From: Cymbidium sinense
Taxonomy: Eukaryota > Streptophyta > Magnoliopsida > Asparagales > Orchidaceae
Assembly: GCA_021442155.1 (NCBI GenBank)
Contig: CM038221.1
Span: forward strand, 30,719,906-30,783,905
DNA length: 64,000 nucleotides
Direction of reading: 5' to 3'
Below are positions 22,511 to 36,294 of the stretch, one piece after another. A program made the translations under genes and the position numbers. The notes beneath the pieces are model-generated. The model made no database searches. It was not told where the DNA came from and worked only from the letters and a program-made list of their open reading frames with translations. Position 1 is the stretch's first letter. Every line of letters begins with the position of its first letter.

Positions 22511-23524
22511 ACATACATTTAAACTTATGTTGATTGAATTATTGCTTAAAAGCTTCAATCTCTTCAACTTCGGTTCCCGTGAGGATGATGAAATTGACTA
22601 ATTAAAGTTCAGTCTTCTCAGCTCCAATCTTTATGAGAGAAAATGATTGGATCAGACATGTGAGACTTGTGACCTCATCTTATGGACAAAACAACATGCT
22701 TAAGAGCGTGCACATATATCAATTTTAAATTTTAGATTCTAAAAAGATGTTTATCTTCAAAATGTTGATGATCTTTTGAAGTATTTACATGTTTTAAAGG
22801 TTTAAGAAAATTGAGTCAATTTTATTTTCTTATACCTGTGTAGCATTATCAGATCATGTAATTAAGCATTTTTTTGTATTGATCGAGACACATACAAATA
22901 ATTTAATTTTGACAATGTGCCTAAATCTCGATACACCTACATGATATATTTGTACATTATAGTTGTATAATATTAAATGTGTTTGCATGATTTAGTTGCT
23001 CACTTTTCAAAATATTTTAAATAAGCTTAGAATTGTCTCGTGATTCATGCATTTTTCTTGAAACTATCTAATATTTATTATTTGCATGAGCATTTTATTG
23101 TTAAAGATGCATGCAAAAATTTTATTTCATAATCTTTATAACATATCTTATGCAAAAATTTTATGTCAAACTAATTTTTGCTTATAAGTAAGCCACCAAG
23201 TATCTTGTAGGTCTTGTTTATGCTCAGTAAGGAGCTTTCAAATCTTTTGTATCATTTATATGTCTTATTTATGTTTAGTTCCATTCTTTGCAGTTCATTT
23301 AGTTCAACCTACAGGATAATTTAATTTTCATTGAGATTTTTGTTTATTAGCAAGCATCATGTTCATTCAAATTTAATTTTCTTGAGTATTTGTTCAAGAC
23401 TTTATAATTTCAAATTCAATCTAATGTCCATTTGCTTTTCAATTTAAGCTTAAAAATTCATTTTATTTTAGTTTTATTTTGATCATTTGTCATTGTGAAA
23501 TTCGATAATATTTTGATAGCCTTC

Positions 23525-24060
23525 TATTGCCTTCCTTGCACAAGGGACTACATCAAAAGTGTTGGACTAACCCACTATGCCAAGAAAAATATATATGATC
23601 GATGTTGCAAAGCATCATATCTATATTCTATAAAACCAGCTATGACAAGGAAGATGTGCATATGCTTTTAGTTTACTTGCACAAGAGAACAAAAGTTATT
23701 CTTGCCACATTGGAATATGCATGAGTGCTTAGAATTTATATTTGTTGTAAGTTATTTAAGTCTTGTTCCCTATGATCCACACTCAATGCCCAATTGGCAT
23801 AACTTTTTATAGTCTCCTAATATCTTCCTCACATAGAGAGCTACCTCTTGTGAGCTAGACTAGCCCACTGTATTAAAAAAGATGCATATGATTGATGTTG
23901 TGAGATATTATCATAATCTATAACCCTCATAACATCAAAAACAATATATATGAGATACCTTCATTAAAGATTTATCACCAGATTTTCTCGTGGTGTTAAA
24001 ACAAAATGTGCAAATACTTATATTTGAATTTCTCGTTGCTAAGAAAAGCACTTATCAGGC
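23525..24060. repeat. Diverged direct repeat, period about 300 bp
   Basis: 23540-23660 (CTAACCCACTATGCCAAGAAA, then ATGATCGATGTTG and CATCATATCTATATTCTATAA) resembles 23855-23950 (CTAGCCCACTGTATTAAAAA, then ATGATTGATGTTG and TATTATCATAATCTATAA). A weaker third resemblance follows near 24000-24130. No gene is seen. Confidence 0.5.
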
Positions 24061-24334
24061 TCACGTGTAATGTTGCGAGTGTCAATTATGAGTTTTTCAC
24101 ATCATGCTAAGAAAAATGTGAACAAACTTTGCTTGTTGTCCCAAACATGCTACATGCAAGATTTTAAGAGTTTTTGGAGGAGCACTTCATATATTTATGC
24201 ATGAGATGATTTTAATGATGATGATAAATTGAAAGAGCTGCTTCTCTCATTTTTTTAAGACATTCTATTTATTATATATATGCATAATAAATAGAAATTA
24301 AAATTTTTTGAAAATAATGTTAGAGAGCGAATAA

Positions 24335-24335
<1 letters not shown>

Positions 24336-24397
<62 letters not shown>
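24336..24397. repeat. (GATA)n(GA)n microsatellite
   Basis: Four GATA units pass into about 46 bp of GA repeats. The serine/leucine-rich minus-strand frame over it is an artefact of the repeat. Confidence 0.97.
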
Positions 24398-24399
<2 letters not shown>

Positions 24400-24400
<1 letters not shown>

Positions 24401-24940
24401 GGAGAAGGAGATAGGGTGTGTGAGTCTCTCTTTGTTTAGATAGAGAAAAAAACATACGGAGGAAGAGAGATGTGCTGTTGGGCGGCCTGCTGAGCGAGAA
24501 AATATTATGCACGTAGTCCGGATGTAGCTCTACATTCGGATGCCAATATCTGAACACGTGTCCATTAATCAAATATTGATTTTTTACTTTATCACTCGGT
24601 AACGCCACTCTAGATGCCGTTAACGTTATTCAGACCCGACCTGGCCTGGTCCGGAGTGAACATGCTGGACGCTGTTTCATATTCCGAGCACGACGTAAAT
24701 TTAGGTATTTTTATTTTTGAGTTGTGTTTAGTCATGCAGAAATTGTACTGCTCTCCCCCGTGCATCTCAGGCATCCGACCTTCCTCCAGAGTTGTGCTAA
24801 TTCTCAGGCATTAAAATTAGATATTATCTCATCTTCTCTGTGTAGGCGACTTCAATAGGTATTTCTTCTTGCATTCTTGAACTTTAGAGATTTAGGGTTT
24901 TCACATTTGTTCCGACTATTACCAGCTCACCTATTTGCAA
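24400..24940 (+). promoter_or_regulatory. GC-richer promoter or 5' region before the satellite
   Basis: The stretch is markedly less AT-rich than its neighbours. It contains ACACGTGT at 24554-24561, a perfect G-box/ABRE core (CACGTG at 24555-24560), then GACCCGACCTGGCCTGGTCC near 24633 and a pyrimidine-rich leader-like stretch ending in TTTAGGGTTTTC near 24890. No convincing protein starts here; the 66-codon frame at 24614-24814 has no known domain. It could be the promoter and untranslated first exon of a gene whose next part is the satellite. Confidence 0.35.
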
Positions 24941-26746
24941 GAGGATTTGAGTGATTTTGTGCAGTTTTTCATGTGTATACTCTGTACATTCTAGAGTGTA
25001 CACCTTTTTTTCTAATTTTAAACAACTAAGGGCTTGCTATATCTTTCCTACATGCTATTATAAGTTAGTTTGTTATTTCTTGGAGAATTTGGGTGATTTT
25101 GATGTATTTTTTCATGTGTACACCCTAGAGTGTACACTTTTTTTTCAATTTTAAACCACTGTGGCTTGCTATCTCTTTTGTACATGCTATTGTAAGCTGT
25201 TTGAAGTTCTTTATAAGAGGATTTGGGATATGTTGGTATAGTTTTCCACGTGTACACTTTATACACTCTAGAGTGTACACCTTTTTTTTTAATTTTAAAT
25301 CGCTGTGGGGCTTATTATATCCTCTCTACATGCAATTATAAGCTGGTTTGAGTTATTTCATGTGAAATTTGGCTGATTTATGTACTTTTTTTCATGTGTA
25401 CACTCTGACACTCTAGATTATACACCTTTTTTTTTCAATTTTAACAACTATGGGACTTGTTATATCCTCTCTACATGCTATTATAAGTTGGTTTGAGTTG
25501 TATCCTGAGGAATTTGGGTGATTTTATTGTAGTTTTTCATGTGTACACTCTGTACACTATAGAGTATATACTTTTTTTTTTAAATTTTAAACAACAATGG
25601 AGCATGCTATATCCTCTCTACATGTTATTATAAGTAGTTTGAGTTGTATCATGGAGAATTTGAGTGATTTTATTGCAACTTTTCATGTGTACACACTGTA
25701 CACTCTAGAGTGTACACTTTTTTTTTTCAATTTTAAATCACTATGGGGCTTGTTATATCCTCTCTACATGTTATTATAAGCTGGTTTGAGTTGTATCCTG
25801 GGAAATTTGGGTGATTTTTGTGTAATTTTTCATGTGTATACTCTGTACACTCTAGAGTGTACATCCTTTTTTTTTTCAATTTTAAATCACCGTGGGGCTT
25901 GCTATATCCTATCTACATGTTATTATAAGCTGGTTTGAGTTGTATCCTGGGGAATTTGGATGATTTTTGTACAATTTTTCATGTGTACACTCTTACACTA
26001 GAGTGTACACCCTTTTTTTTTCAATTTTAAACCACTATGGGGCTTGCTATATCCTCTCCGCATGCTATTATAAGCTCATTTGAGTTGTATCCAGAGAAAT
26101 TTAGGTGATTTTGTGCAATTTTTCATGTGTACACTTTGTACACCCTAGAGTGTACACCTTATTTTTTTTAATTTTAAACCACTATGGCTCTTCTTATATT
26201 TTTTGTACATGTTATTGTAAATTATTTGGAGTTCTTTCTAAGAGGATTTAGGGTATGTTGGTGTAGTTTTTCATGTGTACACTTTGCATGCTCTAGAGTG
26301 TACACCTTTTTTTTCATTTTAAACTACTGTTGGGTTTGCTATATCTTCTCTACATGCTATTATAAGCTGGTTTGAGTTATTTTCTAGGGGATTTGAGTGA
26401 ATTTTGATGCAGTTTTTGATGTGTACACTCTGGACAGTCTAGAGTATACACTCTATACAGTCCGGAGTGTATGCCTTTTTTTTTTTCAATTTTAAACCAC
26501 TATGGGGCTTAATATATCCTCTCTATATGCAATTATAAACTGGTTTGAATTATTTCATGTGGAATTTGGCTAATTTAGGTGATTTTTTCATGTGTACACT
26601 TTGTACACTCTAGAGTGTACACCATTTTTTTTAAATTTTAAACCACTGTGGGGCTTACTATATCCTCTATACATGCTATTATAAGCTGGTTTGAGTTGTA
26701 TCCTGGAGAATTTGGGTGATTTTTGTGCAAAATTTTCATGTGTACA
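24940..26746 (+). repeat. Palindrome-bearing satellite, unit about 147 bp, array 1
   Basis: About 12 full units plus one cut by the retrotransposon. Each has TTTTTCATGTGTACACT, the palindrome TGTACACTCTAGAGTGTACA or a near form, a T run, CAATTTTAAACCACTGTGG, GGCTTGCTATATCCTCTCTA, CATGCTATTATAAGCTGG, TTTGAGTTGTATCCTGG and GAATTTGGGTGATTTT. Palindrome starts lie near 24983, 25117, 25259, 25405, 25551, 25697, 25844, 25991, 26139, 26287, 26434 and 26602, steps of 134-148 bp apart from the last, where a doubled palindrome adds length. Exact 20-bp palindromes occur at 25697-25716, 25844-25863 and 26602-26621. Units are moderately diverged. Short reading frames in it are not genes. Confidence 0.95.
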
Positions 26747-29700
26747 TGTGGTGAAAATTTCTATAGAGTCACCTTTCAGATCTGTGGATAAAAGGAGAGG
26801 TAAGATTATAAAAGTTCATCTTTTGGGATGTCATGCATTCTGAGATGTGCTTATTGAGGTGATAGAGTATGGAATTAAGGAAATGTGTACTATCTCGAAA
26901 GATAGAAGTCACCACCCTACAATGGACCTAATCACCAAAATAAGAACTCCTAAGGATGTTGGGTCTTCGAAGTGTACCAGAGATTCTTCCCCTACTTTAC
27001 ATGGAAAAGTAAAGTAGGGTTTATTTTAAATCGGGTTTATTAAGTTTCCTACAAGGGCAAGCAAAAAGGGCAAGCCTCCATAGTTAATTACATCCTAAGG
27101 AATGGGGACTCCTTAGAAAAACTCTCGATTAAGGTAAATGATCATTGTCTCTAAAGATTTCAATAGGAAATGATTATCAATCGATTGGTTCATTTTTGAA
27201 GATCAAATGGGATTGATCAAAGAGAGATTTATTATCAAAGCAAAATGGAGATAAGTAGAGATACCCATGATGCTAGAAACTTAGCAAGCATCTCAAACTA
27301 TCCTATGATTGGGCTTTATATTTTGAAATTAATTTAATTTATTTGAGTTGGATTTTTCATTAGAATGCTAAGGCTTATAATTCCATAATACAAGGTTATG
27401 AAAATGCCTAAGAGATGATGCTTTATGCTTATGGCCCACAAAAGGAAAAATCAATCTCAAAACCTAAATCTAGGGAGCTTTGGCGAGGGTTGAAAGCACA
27501 ACCTAAATTTAAAGCAAAATGGATATATGGTTTGCCTCCACAAGAGAGGACAAACCACCTGACTACTTGGACTTATAACCGCTTGGGGTGGCTGCCAACT
27601 AACTCCTCCTATGATTTTAAATTCATGTAGGTAAGTCATATGCTTTATGCAAGATGGTTGAGCTGTTATTTATTTAGAAAGAGACTAAGACCTTAAACTC
27701 ACTCCCTAAAGAGACTAGATTATGTAAAGGGCATGCTTCAAATGACCTAAATCTAATGCAATTCAAATTTCATTTTATTTTTATTTTGGATAATCATTTT
27801 GACTCAGGCTAATAGGATTCATATGCCTAATTTATGAGAAATAAAGTTATTGGCCAAAATTAGCGAGAAGGGAGGAGGTGTGTTTCCACCATGACTCTCA
27901 CAAGTCAAGCCAAGTTTCTCCGGCAAAGGTGAAAGCCCTCCAATCAAGCATGAAATAAGATGCATTTGTGCATGATGTTATAAAAGAAATACTCATCCAG
28001 CTAATGGGTTGATAATTCTTTTATTTTGATTTTTAACCTAAGTTTTAGGTGAGGTTATGAGCTCTTTATTTTTAATTTTGAGTTATTAGATTTGGTAAAA
28101 GATTTATTTTTTCTAAGAGCCTAATCATCATCCATGCCATACATAAAGTACGAAAGAAACTAGAAAAAAGATACCACTTAATGCACAAGCAAAATAAATC
28201 ATCAATCAATTTATAAAGCTAAGCACAAAAAGAATAAGAGGCCAAGTGTGGTTGGGCACCATCGTACAAACTCAAAAATAAATTGGGTAGCCGCTCTACC
28301 CTTATACAACCCGGATTACAAATGAATTACATACAATTAAGCAGGGAACTCATTGTTATGGGGGTCTTCAAACTTTGTTTCTTCATTATTCTTTTCTTCT
28401 TTCTTCTTTGGTTCTTTCTTTTGGATGGTTGGAAGGTGGATGCTCCAAGGCCTCACATGGTGCATAAGATAGGATCTTATGACCAATGCTCATTATAATC
28501 CCCATAACAATCATTCCAAAATCCTAATGTAAAAAATTTATATGAAAAGGAAAAGTAAATTTAACTAATACTAAATGAAAACAAATGTTAGCTAAACAAG
28601 CTACCAAATCCCAAACATGCATATTGGACTTATCACCCCACACATGGGTGACTAAGTCCACCTGACCTATTGGATTATGCTTAGGGGTATAAGCACCTGC
28701 AAGCAAAAATATTTTATATTTTTATTTATGATAGCGTCTCTTAAGCACAATCCCCTACAGAAAATAATGGTTAGACTAAGATCATCCTACCATTCCTTCA
28801 ACGAGCATGAACCCTAACATCTAGTCTAAAACATATATCACAAAACAAAACAAAACATCAAACCATGCACCACCCTAACCTAAAGCTAGAAGTGGTGACT
28901 TAGCCTAATGTATGCGCTTTAAAGGTTTGTGTGGTATTCTTAGCTATGGCTTTAAGTTAGAGTTTTTTAAGTGTGAAGCATGTTCAACTTAGAGGAGAGT
29001 TTCATTTAATTTGTTTAATTATTTTGGATTGATTTTATTTCATATTTTGATTTGGTTCAAGAGAATCCTACAATTAATTACTACGTTATGAAGAGATCCT
29101 TCCCTAACCTAAGTAATTTCTAAAGTAGATTCAATTTTTAGTTTTGTTTAGTGAATGTTATATTTAAGTCTTTTAATTAATCCTAAGTTTAGATGAACTC
29201 TAAACAAACCCATTCAAAAAGAAAGGCATTTTAAGATTAAATAAAATGACCACAAAACACACATTACTTCACTTCTTTCCCAACATGTATAACATGCATA
29301 TGAATGTCTCCTAAGCATATCTATACACACCAAATGAGAATATCTAGACACTTTATGCTGCATGCTAAGAAGTTACTTAAGAAAATTTGAATGCTTATGA
29401 TGCATGATTTTCCTTAAGTAGAAAAGGGTTTCTTATCCAATTTTTCACATATACATATGAAAGTACGAAAGGCATAAGTGAGTACAACGCCATTGTTAAC
29501 CAGAGGTGTAAGGTATAAAACCTACTTAGGGCTACTTAAAGCCTCACAATCTTGAGGTTGTCCAGACTAATATACCACTTTCTTAAATACAAACATGTGT
29601 ACAAAAGAAATGAATGGAAAAGAAAGAATGCAAAAGTTGTATTAGTTGATTTATTTTGTTTATGCAATTTATATGTGCAAGCATAGATAACCTTCTTAAG

Positions 29701-32700
29701 TGATAGCATAGTAATGGATAGGATATGGAATTAGGTAAGTGTTAGGTTCTTTTCAAATGAACCACACATCTTACCAAATTTCTATTCAAAACTATACTAA
29801 CATAAAAGAGAAGGGAAGACCTACACTAAGCACATCCTTATATTCTCTCACATGCAATCTTATAATTAGAATATAAGTAGCACACTTTTAGTTTTGATAC
29901 TTGATTCATTTATTTTTGAAAATAATTTGAATTTAGTAGTGATAATAGCCACTCATATTTTTTTACTTTAGCCAACACATGCAAATTTGACATAAAGTAA
30001 ATAATTTCATTTTGAATTTGATTTTGAAAAATATGGATGCATGAAGCCACATGACATACAAATTTAACAAGTTGGGAAAGAATTAAAGCAATGAAATCAT
30101 GCAAACACATTCACTTTAATTAAATCCTAAAGATAATCTTAAGAAAATAATAAAGCTTAAAGTAAACCAAAGTTTGTTTAATGTGATTTTTGTTTGAGTT
30201 TGAGTTTGATTTTTTGAAAATATGAGTTGAGTTTGCTGTTTGTAACCCATTCCACATGTGTTTGATATTTTTGTTTAATTTTTAGATGATTAGATTCATT
30301 TTAGATTTTTGGTTAGGTTAAGGTGTGCATTAAACAAGTTAATTAACCCTTACCTATACCACCTTAGCATAGTTAACCAAGTAATTATGAGCCAATGAGA
30401 TGACATAAAAACTCACAACTTGCAATGCACCTAGGAAGAAAAGGGCCTAATGCAATTTGACTCATAATTAATTAAGTTAAGGGGTTTAACTTAAGTAATT
30501 TCAAAACACCCCCTCACACATATGAGTTGGTTTTAATTTTCTTAATTAAACTTAGGCTCTTAAACATATAAGCATCTATCCAAAATAGATTAATTAAGTT
30601 CTAGAAGTTTTTAGAATTTTTTAAAATTGATTAAGAGCATAATTAATGAATTAACCCTTAATTAAAAGAGGATTAAGGAAAGATAAGGGGGTTTAGGGGA
30701 ATAGCTTAGGAAAAATACCCCAAAATTATTCCCTAAGCCTCCTATTCACTGGAACTAACCTTAATCAACCTTAATAATGGATTAAAACACTAATCCAACT
30801 TGAATTATCCTTAATTAAATTAAGGGACTAATTAGGAAACACATTTTCAATTCCCCAAATAAAGCTTTAAATAAATCCCAAGAAAATTAGGGGAGGCAGA
30901 AGTCATCCCCTAAAACATACCCAAAAATTTTTGGATTAATTAGAGGACTAATTAATAATAATTAGCAAAATAAAGTTTCTAATAAAAACCAAAATCAGAG
31001 AAAAGGATAATTCAAAATCCATTGAAATCATTTTTAAAATATTCTAGGTTGAATTATTTTTCCATAGAAATTTATTTCATATTTTTCTTAGTTTTATTGA
31101 GGGAGATATGAATTTTTGAAGATTAGGAAATTAATTAGATTTAATTAAATTCCCTAACTAATCCCTCAGCTCCGCTGCGACAGTGGTGGTTCGCACTTAT
31201 GCGTCGTGCGGTGAGCCTCCCATTTAAACATCCCATCCAAATGGCAGTGCGGTGGCAGGAGATGCTTTGATCCCCTACGTTGATCATTGAATGACCGAGA
31301 TCTGCATTTCAAGAGGGATAAAAGAATTTCTAAACATGGTAATAATCATAGCCATCCATCCAAAATGCATGGATGGATGGCTAGGATTACCTGAATTCTT
31401 CCCTTAGGATTAACAGAGGTCGTCCATGATCTTAGAAATTGAATTTCATTGGAACAAAATTGTTCCACACCATCTAATGCTAAAGAGAAGCTTATCCAAC
31501 GATGGATTTCTCATGACTTGAAACAAAGACCAACACCCCAATTTAGTGGTCAAAATTCCATACCTGGGAGGTGATCTGAGGCTCGATGGGAGTAGCTTGA
31601 GTGGAGGCAAGCCCTGTTGAATGTTTCAGCCTTGGGGTTGAGTGGATCTTCCATGGACCAACACCACTTCACTTCCTTTTATGGCTTTGATCTAGTGAGG
31701 CTCTCCTTGCTTTGAGAGTCAAATGAGAGTGCACTTCATTGATCCTGAGGGAGTGTGCAAGAGGAATTAAGATGGGTTTGAGTGTAGAGGAAGAAGGTTC
31801 AAGTGAGCTCCCATTTTTTTTCAATGGAGAAAGAGAAGATCACTTTTCAAATCCTCTCTTGAAAGCTTAGGATGGCTCTCGATCTTTTTGACTCTCAGGC
31901 TTCAATCGAATGAGAATATAAGTGGATTTTGACTTGAAAGGCTTAGGTTGTATTTTAGGTAGATTTGAGTTTGATTTTTGGAATTAGTTTTTATTGTTTA
32001 AATTTATATTTCATTTATATATGTGAATATAAATGAGAATATAAATGGTTCATGAGAAAATTTCAAGGATTTGAAGTGATTTGATCATGATTTAGGCCAA
32101 GTCCATTAAAGGGAATTTAAAGGACTTAAGAAATTTTGGAGTTTGAAATTTGATTGTTGGATTTGATTTGATTGATTTATATTTATATTTCATTTATATA
32201 TGTGAATATAAATGAGAATATAAATGAGTTATGAGAAAATCCCTTGAGTTTGAATTGATTTGATTGAATTTAGGCTAATTATTTTAAATGAGAATTTAAA
32301 AGGACTTAGGAAATTTCATGAATTGATTTTGAATTTTGAGTTTAGTTTGAATGGTTTGAATTTATATTTTATTTATATATGTGAATATAAATGAATTATG
32401 AGAAAATCTCAAGGATTTGAAATGAGTTAGGCTAAGTCCTTAAGGGAAGATCAAGGGCTTAAGAAAGATTTGGACTTAGGAATTTCATTCATGGGTTTCA
32501 ATCATGGATCTCAATCATGGATTTCAATCATATGGAGTTGATTTAAGTTTGGAGAAAATCAAATAAGATTGATTTGGAGTTTGAGAAAATCAATTAGGAT
32601 TGATTTAGAGTTTGACTTGAAGGAAAGAAGGAGAGGAGTGGTTCAAGCTAAGGGTAGGCAATTTTTCTTAACACCCCAAGGCAGAATTCCTATGGCTTTT

Positions 32701-32826
32701 CAAGTCTCTGGGACTGGGTTGAGTGTCCACCTAATCACTGGATGTGTCTTAAGACTAAGGAACTCTTAGTGTTAGAGAAATCTATCTAAGATGGGTGTTG
32801 AGACCTCTTTAAAAATGAGGTCAACA
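26747..32826 (-). repeat. 3' LTR of the giant element (left copy), 6080 bp
   Basis: Co-linear with 47654-55224 except for one 1.6-kb block missing here at about 31917. Shared landmarks include a segment with GAGAGGACAAACCACC near 27546, TATAAGCACCTGCA near 28688, and CATTTATATATGTGAATATAAATG repeated three times near 32009-32400 at 175-185 bp spacing. That repeated segment contains ATTTATAT and ATATAAAT arms and can fold into a hairpin. Small reading frames inside (for example 27415-27630 and 28283-28498) have no known domain. Confidence 0.92.
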
Positions 32827-32842
32827 AGGGCACCCAATATGT
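32827..32842 (-). promoter_or_regulatory. Degenerate polypurine tract of the giant element
   Basis: On the minus strand it reads ATATTGGGTGCCCT next to the LTR start TGTTGACC. The tract is broken by pyrimidines, in line with the age of the element, but aligns with the similar site at 3171-3184. Confidence 0.5.
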
Positions 32843-35800
32843 GTAGTGTCATGACAATCGCGTGGAGTTTGAAATAATCAACTTTGAAGATAGTAAGAAA
32901 CAATCTACCCTTGACCAAGAGTAGAAAGAATGAGCTTAGTTGATGGCTCTACTTATGTCCAAGACATAAGAGAGAGGGAGAATCTACTAGGATAAAGTAT
33001 GTGAACCTTCACTAGGAAGCATTCAAGTCATCCACAAAGAGATGAGAGGTTTGATTTGATTTTTTGAGGAAGAGGGTTGAATTTGTTTCAATTTATTTAT
33101 TTGTTTATTTGTTTTCTTTGACTAAGGGGATGAAAATAAAGAAGTCATAAGAGTTTGAAATATTTGAGATTGATTTAAATGAGACTAGAAAGATTTGCAT
33201 CTCACTGAGGAGAAGTAAAAGGTTTGATTTAGATTAATTGTTTGTTTGGTTTGTTTCTTTGTTTCGTTGGATTTGTTTTGTTGAATTTATTTCAGATTTT
33301 GGATTTTGAGATGGACTCTATTGGTTTGATGGATCATGATGAGCCAAAGAGGCTAGAATTTATATTTAGATCAAGGGTAGTCTAAACACATGTAGGGTAA
33401 CCAAGGGATGCCTTTATGTAGCATTGATATATGAAATACATTGTGATTAAAACCATTGAATTATATTGAAACATTGAAACAATATTGAAGTGAATTTTGA
33501 CTTAAATCAACTCAAAGATAGTCAAAGGGAGATTTCATTTTTAGATTTGTTTTAATTATGATGGATCCTATTAGTTTGTGATGATATGTGAGTATAAATG
33601 AGATGAGAATCAGTTACCAATCAGGGAGTAGTTTACCAACCAAAAGGTAGGATTATCCAACCAAAGGGGTGCCTTTTGGTATATAGTGGTGAAGTCTTAA
33701 GAAGAAAGTCTGGGGACTCACATATTCTAGAAACAAGAAATCATGAGGGTGATTGGTTGCTTTGGGCAACGAATCGAACCGAACCTAGGGCTGACTATTG
33801 AGTGAATGCCGCTGAGGGACTTAAATCAACTCAAAGTTAGTCAAAGATTAATTTCATTTTTTAGATTTAGTTTGATGGAGTCCGTTGGTTTGCGATGGAT
33901 CAGGAGGTAGACATATCTCAATTCTTAAACCAAAGGGGTAGCTTCCTGATGGGAGAGCTATCACAAAAGTGCCTTTCAGTTTTGATGGAAGTCTCAGAGA
34001 CTCATCTTCTAGAAATGAGGAACCATTGAGGTGATCGACTGCTTTGGGTAATAAATTGAACCCAACATAGGGTTGACTATTGAGTGAATGCCGTTGGGGG
34101 ACTTAAATCAGCTCAAGGATAGCCAAAGACTATATTTCTTTTTTAGAATTTTATTTTGATGGATTCCGTTGGTTTGCGATGAATCAAACTGAGAAGGAGC
34201 TTATATTAGCCTAATATCTGATTCACCAAAGGGAGTAACTTCTACATGGAGAGCTATCCACCAAAGAGTTCATTTTGGTTTCATGATCAATTGAAGGGAA
34301 GAAAGCTAGAGAACTCATCTTCCACTACTGATCACGGGTGATCGGTTGCTTTGGGCAAGCAAGAAAGGGGATTGAGTGAATGCCATTGGGGGACTTAAAT
34401 CAACTCAAGGATAGTCAAAGATTAATTTTATTTTGAGATTTGTTTTGATGGATTCTGTTGATTTGTGATGGCCAAACTGAGAAGGAGCTTTTATTAGCCT
34501 AGACTTGTCTCAGATTTACTAAACCAAAGGGTAGCCGACAGATGAAAGCTATCAACCAAAGGAGTGCCTTCGGTTTGTAATGATCAATTTAAGAAGAAAG
34601 CTGGGACTCACATCTTCCACTACAAAAAACTACTAGGGTGATGTTTGCTTTGTAAAATCCTGACTGAGTCGTCGATTTGTGTCATCTTAGAAAAGAATGC
34701 ATCATAGTCTTTACTTCCAAAGGAATGATTGGGGTAACCTGGCAAGATTTGAATCCACCTAAGGGGTGACCTGTGTGCGAGCATTTATCTCAACTCAGTA
34801 GGTAATTCCCATAGGGAGTTCTGACACGCCATAAGATGGGATGTCACTTGGGAAAGGGGCCCTTTGGGGGCTTGAATACCTAATCCACAAGTGAATTAAT
34901 TTTTGTTTTTTTATTTTAGTTTATTTTAATGTGGACCCTATTAGTTTGTGAGGGATCAAACTGAGAAGGAGTTGATGTTAGCCTAGACATCTGAATTCTT
35001 GAACCAGAGAAAATTTACATATCTACACAAATTCTCCAACCAGGTGGGTACTAGGAAAGGGGTGTCAATTCAAAGTAACGGTAGTGTCTAAATGGGGTGC
35101 AATGATCCAAATAGAATGCCTTGATGAGGGCTGGGCTTAATCCAACCACAGAGATGACATGGCTAGTTATAATAGGTATTTGTCAACTCAAGGAGAAAGC
35201 AGAGTCACATCAGAGTGGTGTGTCTCAGGGTGAGTCATAGAACATCAACCAAGGTGCCGTCAATTTTCTTGACTCTGACTCACATCTCACATATGCTCTT
35301 GGGATGAATTGTCTTTGGCTCGACGGTGTTATCGACCCAGGCGACTCGGGTGAATTCCATTGGGGACTTATATTGACTCAAAAAAGTAGTCAAGTGGAAA
35401 GGAGCCTGGGACTTACCTAAACCAAATATACTCAACCTAGTTGTGCATGATGGATAGTTCAAGAGAAAACAGGGGACTCACTTCTTAAGCAAAGTTAACA
35501 TGAGAGTAACTTATGGGCAAGTGTGAAATACCATTACAAGGTGCTCATTGGTTTGCAATGATCAAGTTAGGAAGAAAGTGTAGGACTCACATCTTCTAAA
35601 TGATCCTTGGGTGACATACTAGCAGGTAGTATGTAGGGCGACTAGAGTAACTAATGAGTGAGTGCCACGGGGCTTGCTCCCACATCAAATAGCAAGATAA
35701 AGATTTATGTTTATTTTATCCATGTGTTAAGAATAGATGCCTCTTGGGGTCTCTTACAAACACATGGGAGTTGATGAAATGGTGCCACAGATGGTAGCCA

Positions 35801-36290
35801 GGGATTCTCACTAAGAAAGGATGTCGCTCGGGTTCTCTTACACCTAACTTAGTTATGATAATCAAAATATGATGTCTCTTGGGTTCTCTCACACTTATTC
35901 TAATAGAACCAGGAGGTTGTGTTTGTGTTGTGAAAGAGGGATATGATGCCATTGGTGGACTCTTACACCTATCCTAAACACGTCATGGTGGATTCAAGAC
36001 AAACAAAACACTTGAAGAAGAGAAGATTTGATGAAATGGAATCAGATTTTTTATTCTTTTTATTAATAAATTATTTTCAAACATGATTTGTTTCATGGAT
36101 AATATTTCTTTGAATAGAGCCCATTAATTAGAAGCATTGGGTGTTCCTCTTTACAATCAATAAGCTAATAAGATCCTCCTTGGTAGGCCTTCTATACATG
36201 ACATAGGGCCTTCTCAAGTGGGTTCAAACTTGCCTCCCATCTTTTAGGGCAACAATTGGTCTTAGACTAACACAAGTTCTCCTACTTGGA
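32843..36290 (-). repeat. 3' untranslated region with tandem repeats of about 285 bp
   Basis: Between integrase and the 3' LTR a long unit recurs: GATGGA(T/C)TCC(G/A)TTGGTTTG, GAGAAGGAGCTT.TATTAGCC, ACCAAAGG.GTAGC, GCTATC.ACCAAAG, GGTGATCGGTTGCTTTGGG, TGAGTGAATGCCGTTGGGGG and ACTTAAATCAACTCAAGGAT. The GAATGCC.TTGGGGG mark lies near 33805, 34087 and 34377, giving 282-290 bp spacing. More diverged parts extend to about 35690, followed by short CTCTTGGGGTCTCTTACA-type repeats at 35730-35970. Tandem repeats in this position are known for Tat elements. No reading frame here is a gene. Confidence 0.75.
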
Positions 36291-36294
36291 AAGA

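Noticed and set aside
24255..24608. 117-codon minus-strand frame
   Set aside because: Its core is the (GA)n repeat and the remainder has no known domain.
24940..26746. Regular spacing with palindromic cores suggested a CRISPR-like array
   Set aside because: The whole unit repeats, not a short repeat with unique spacers, no cas genes are present, and all context is plant nuclear DNA.
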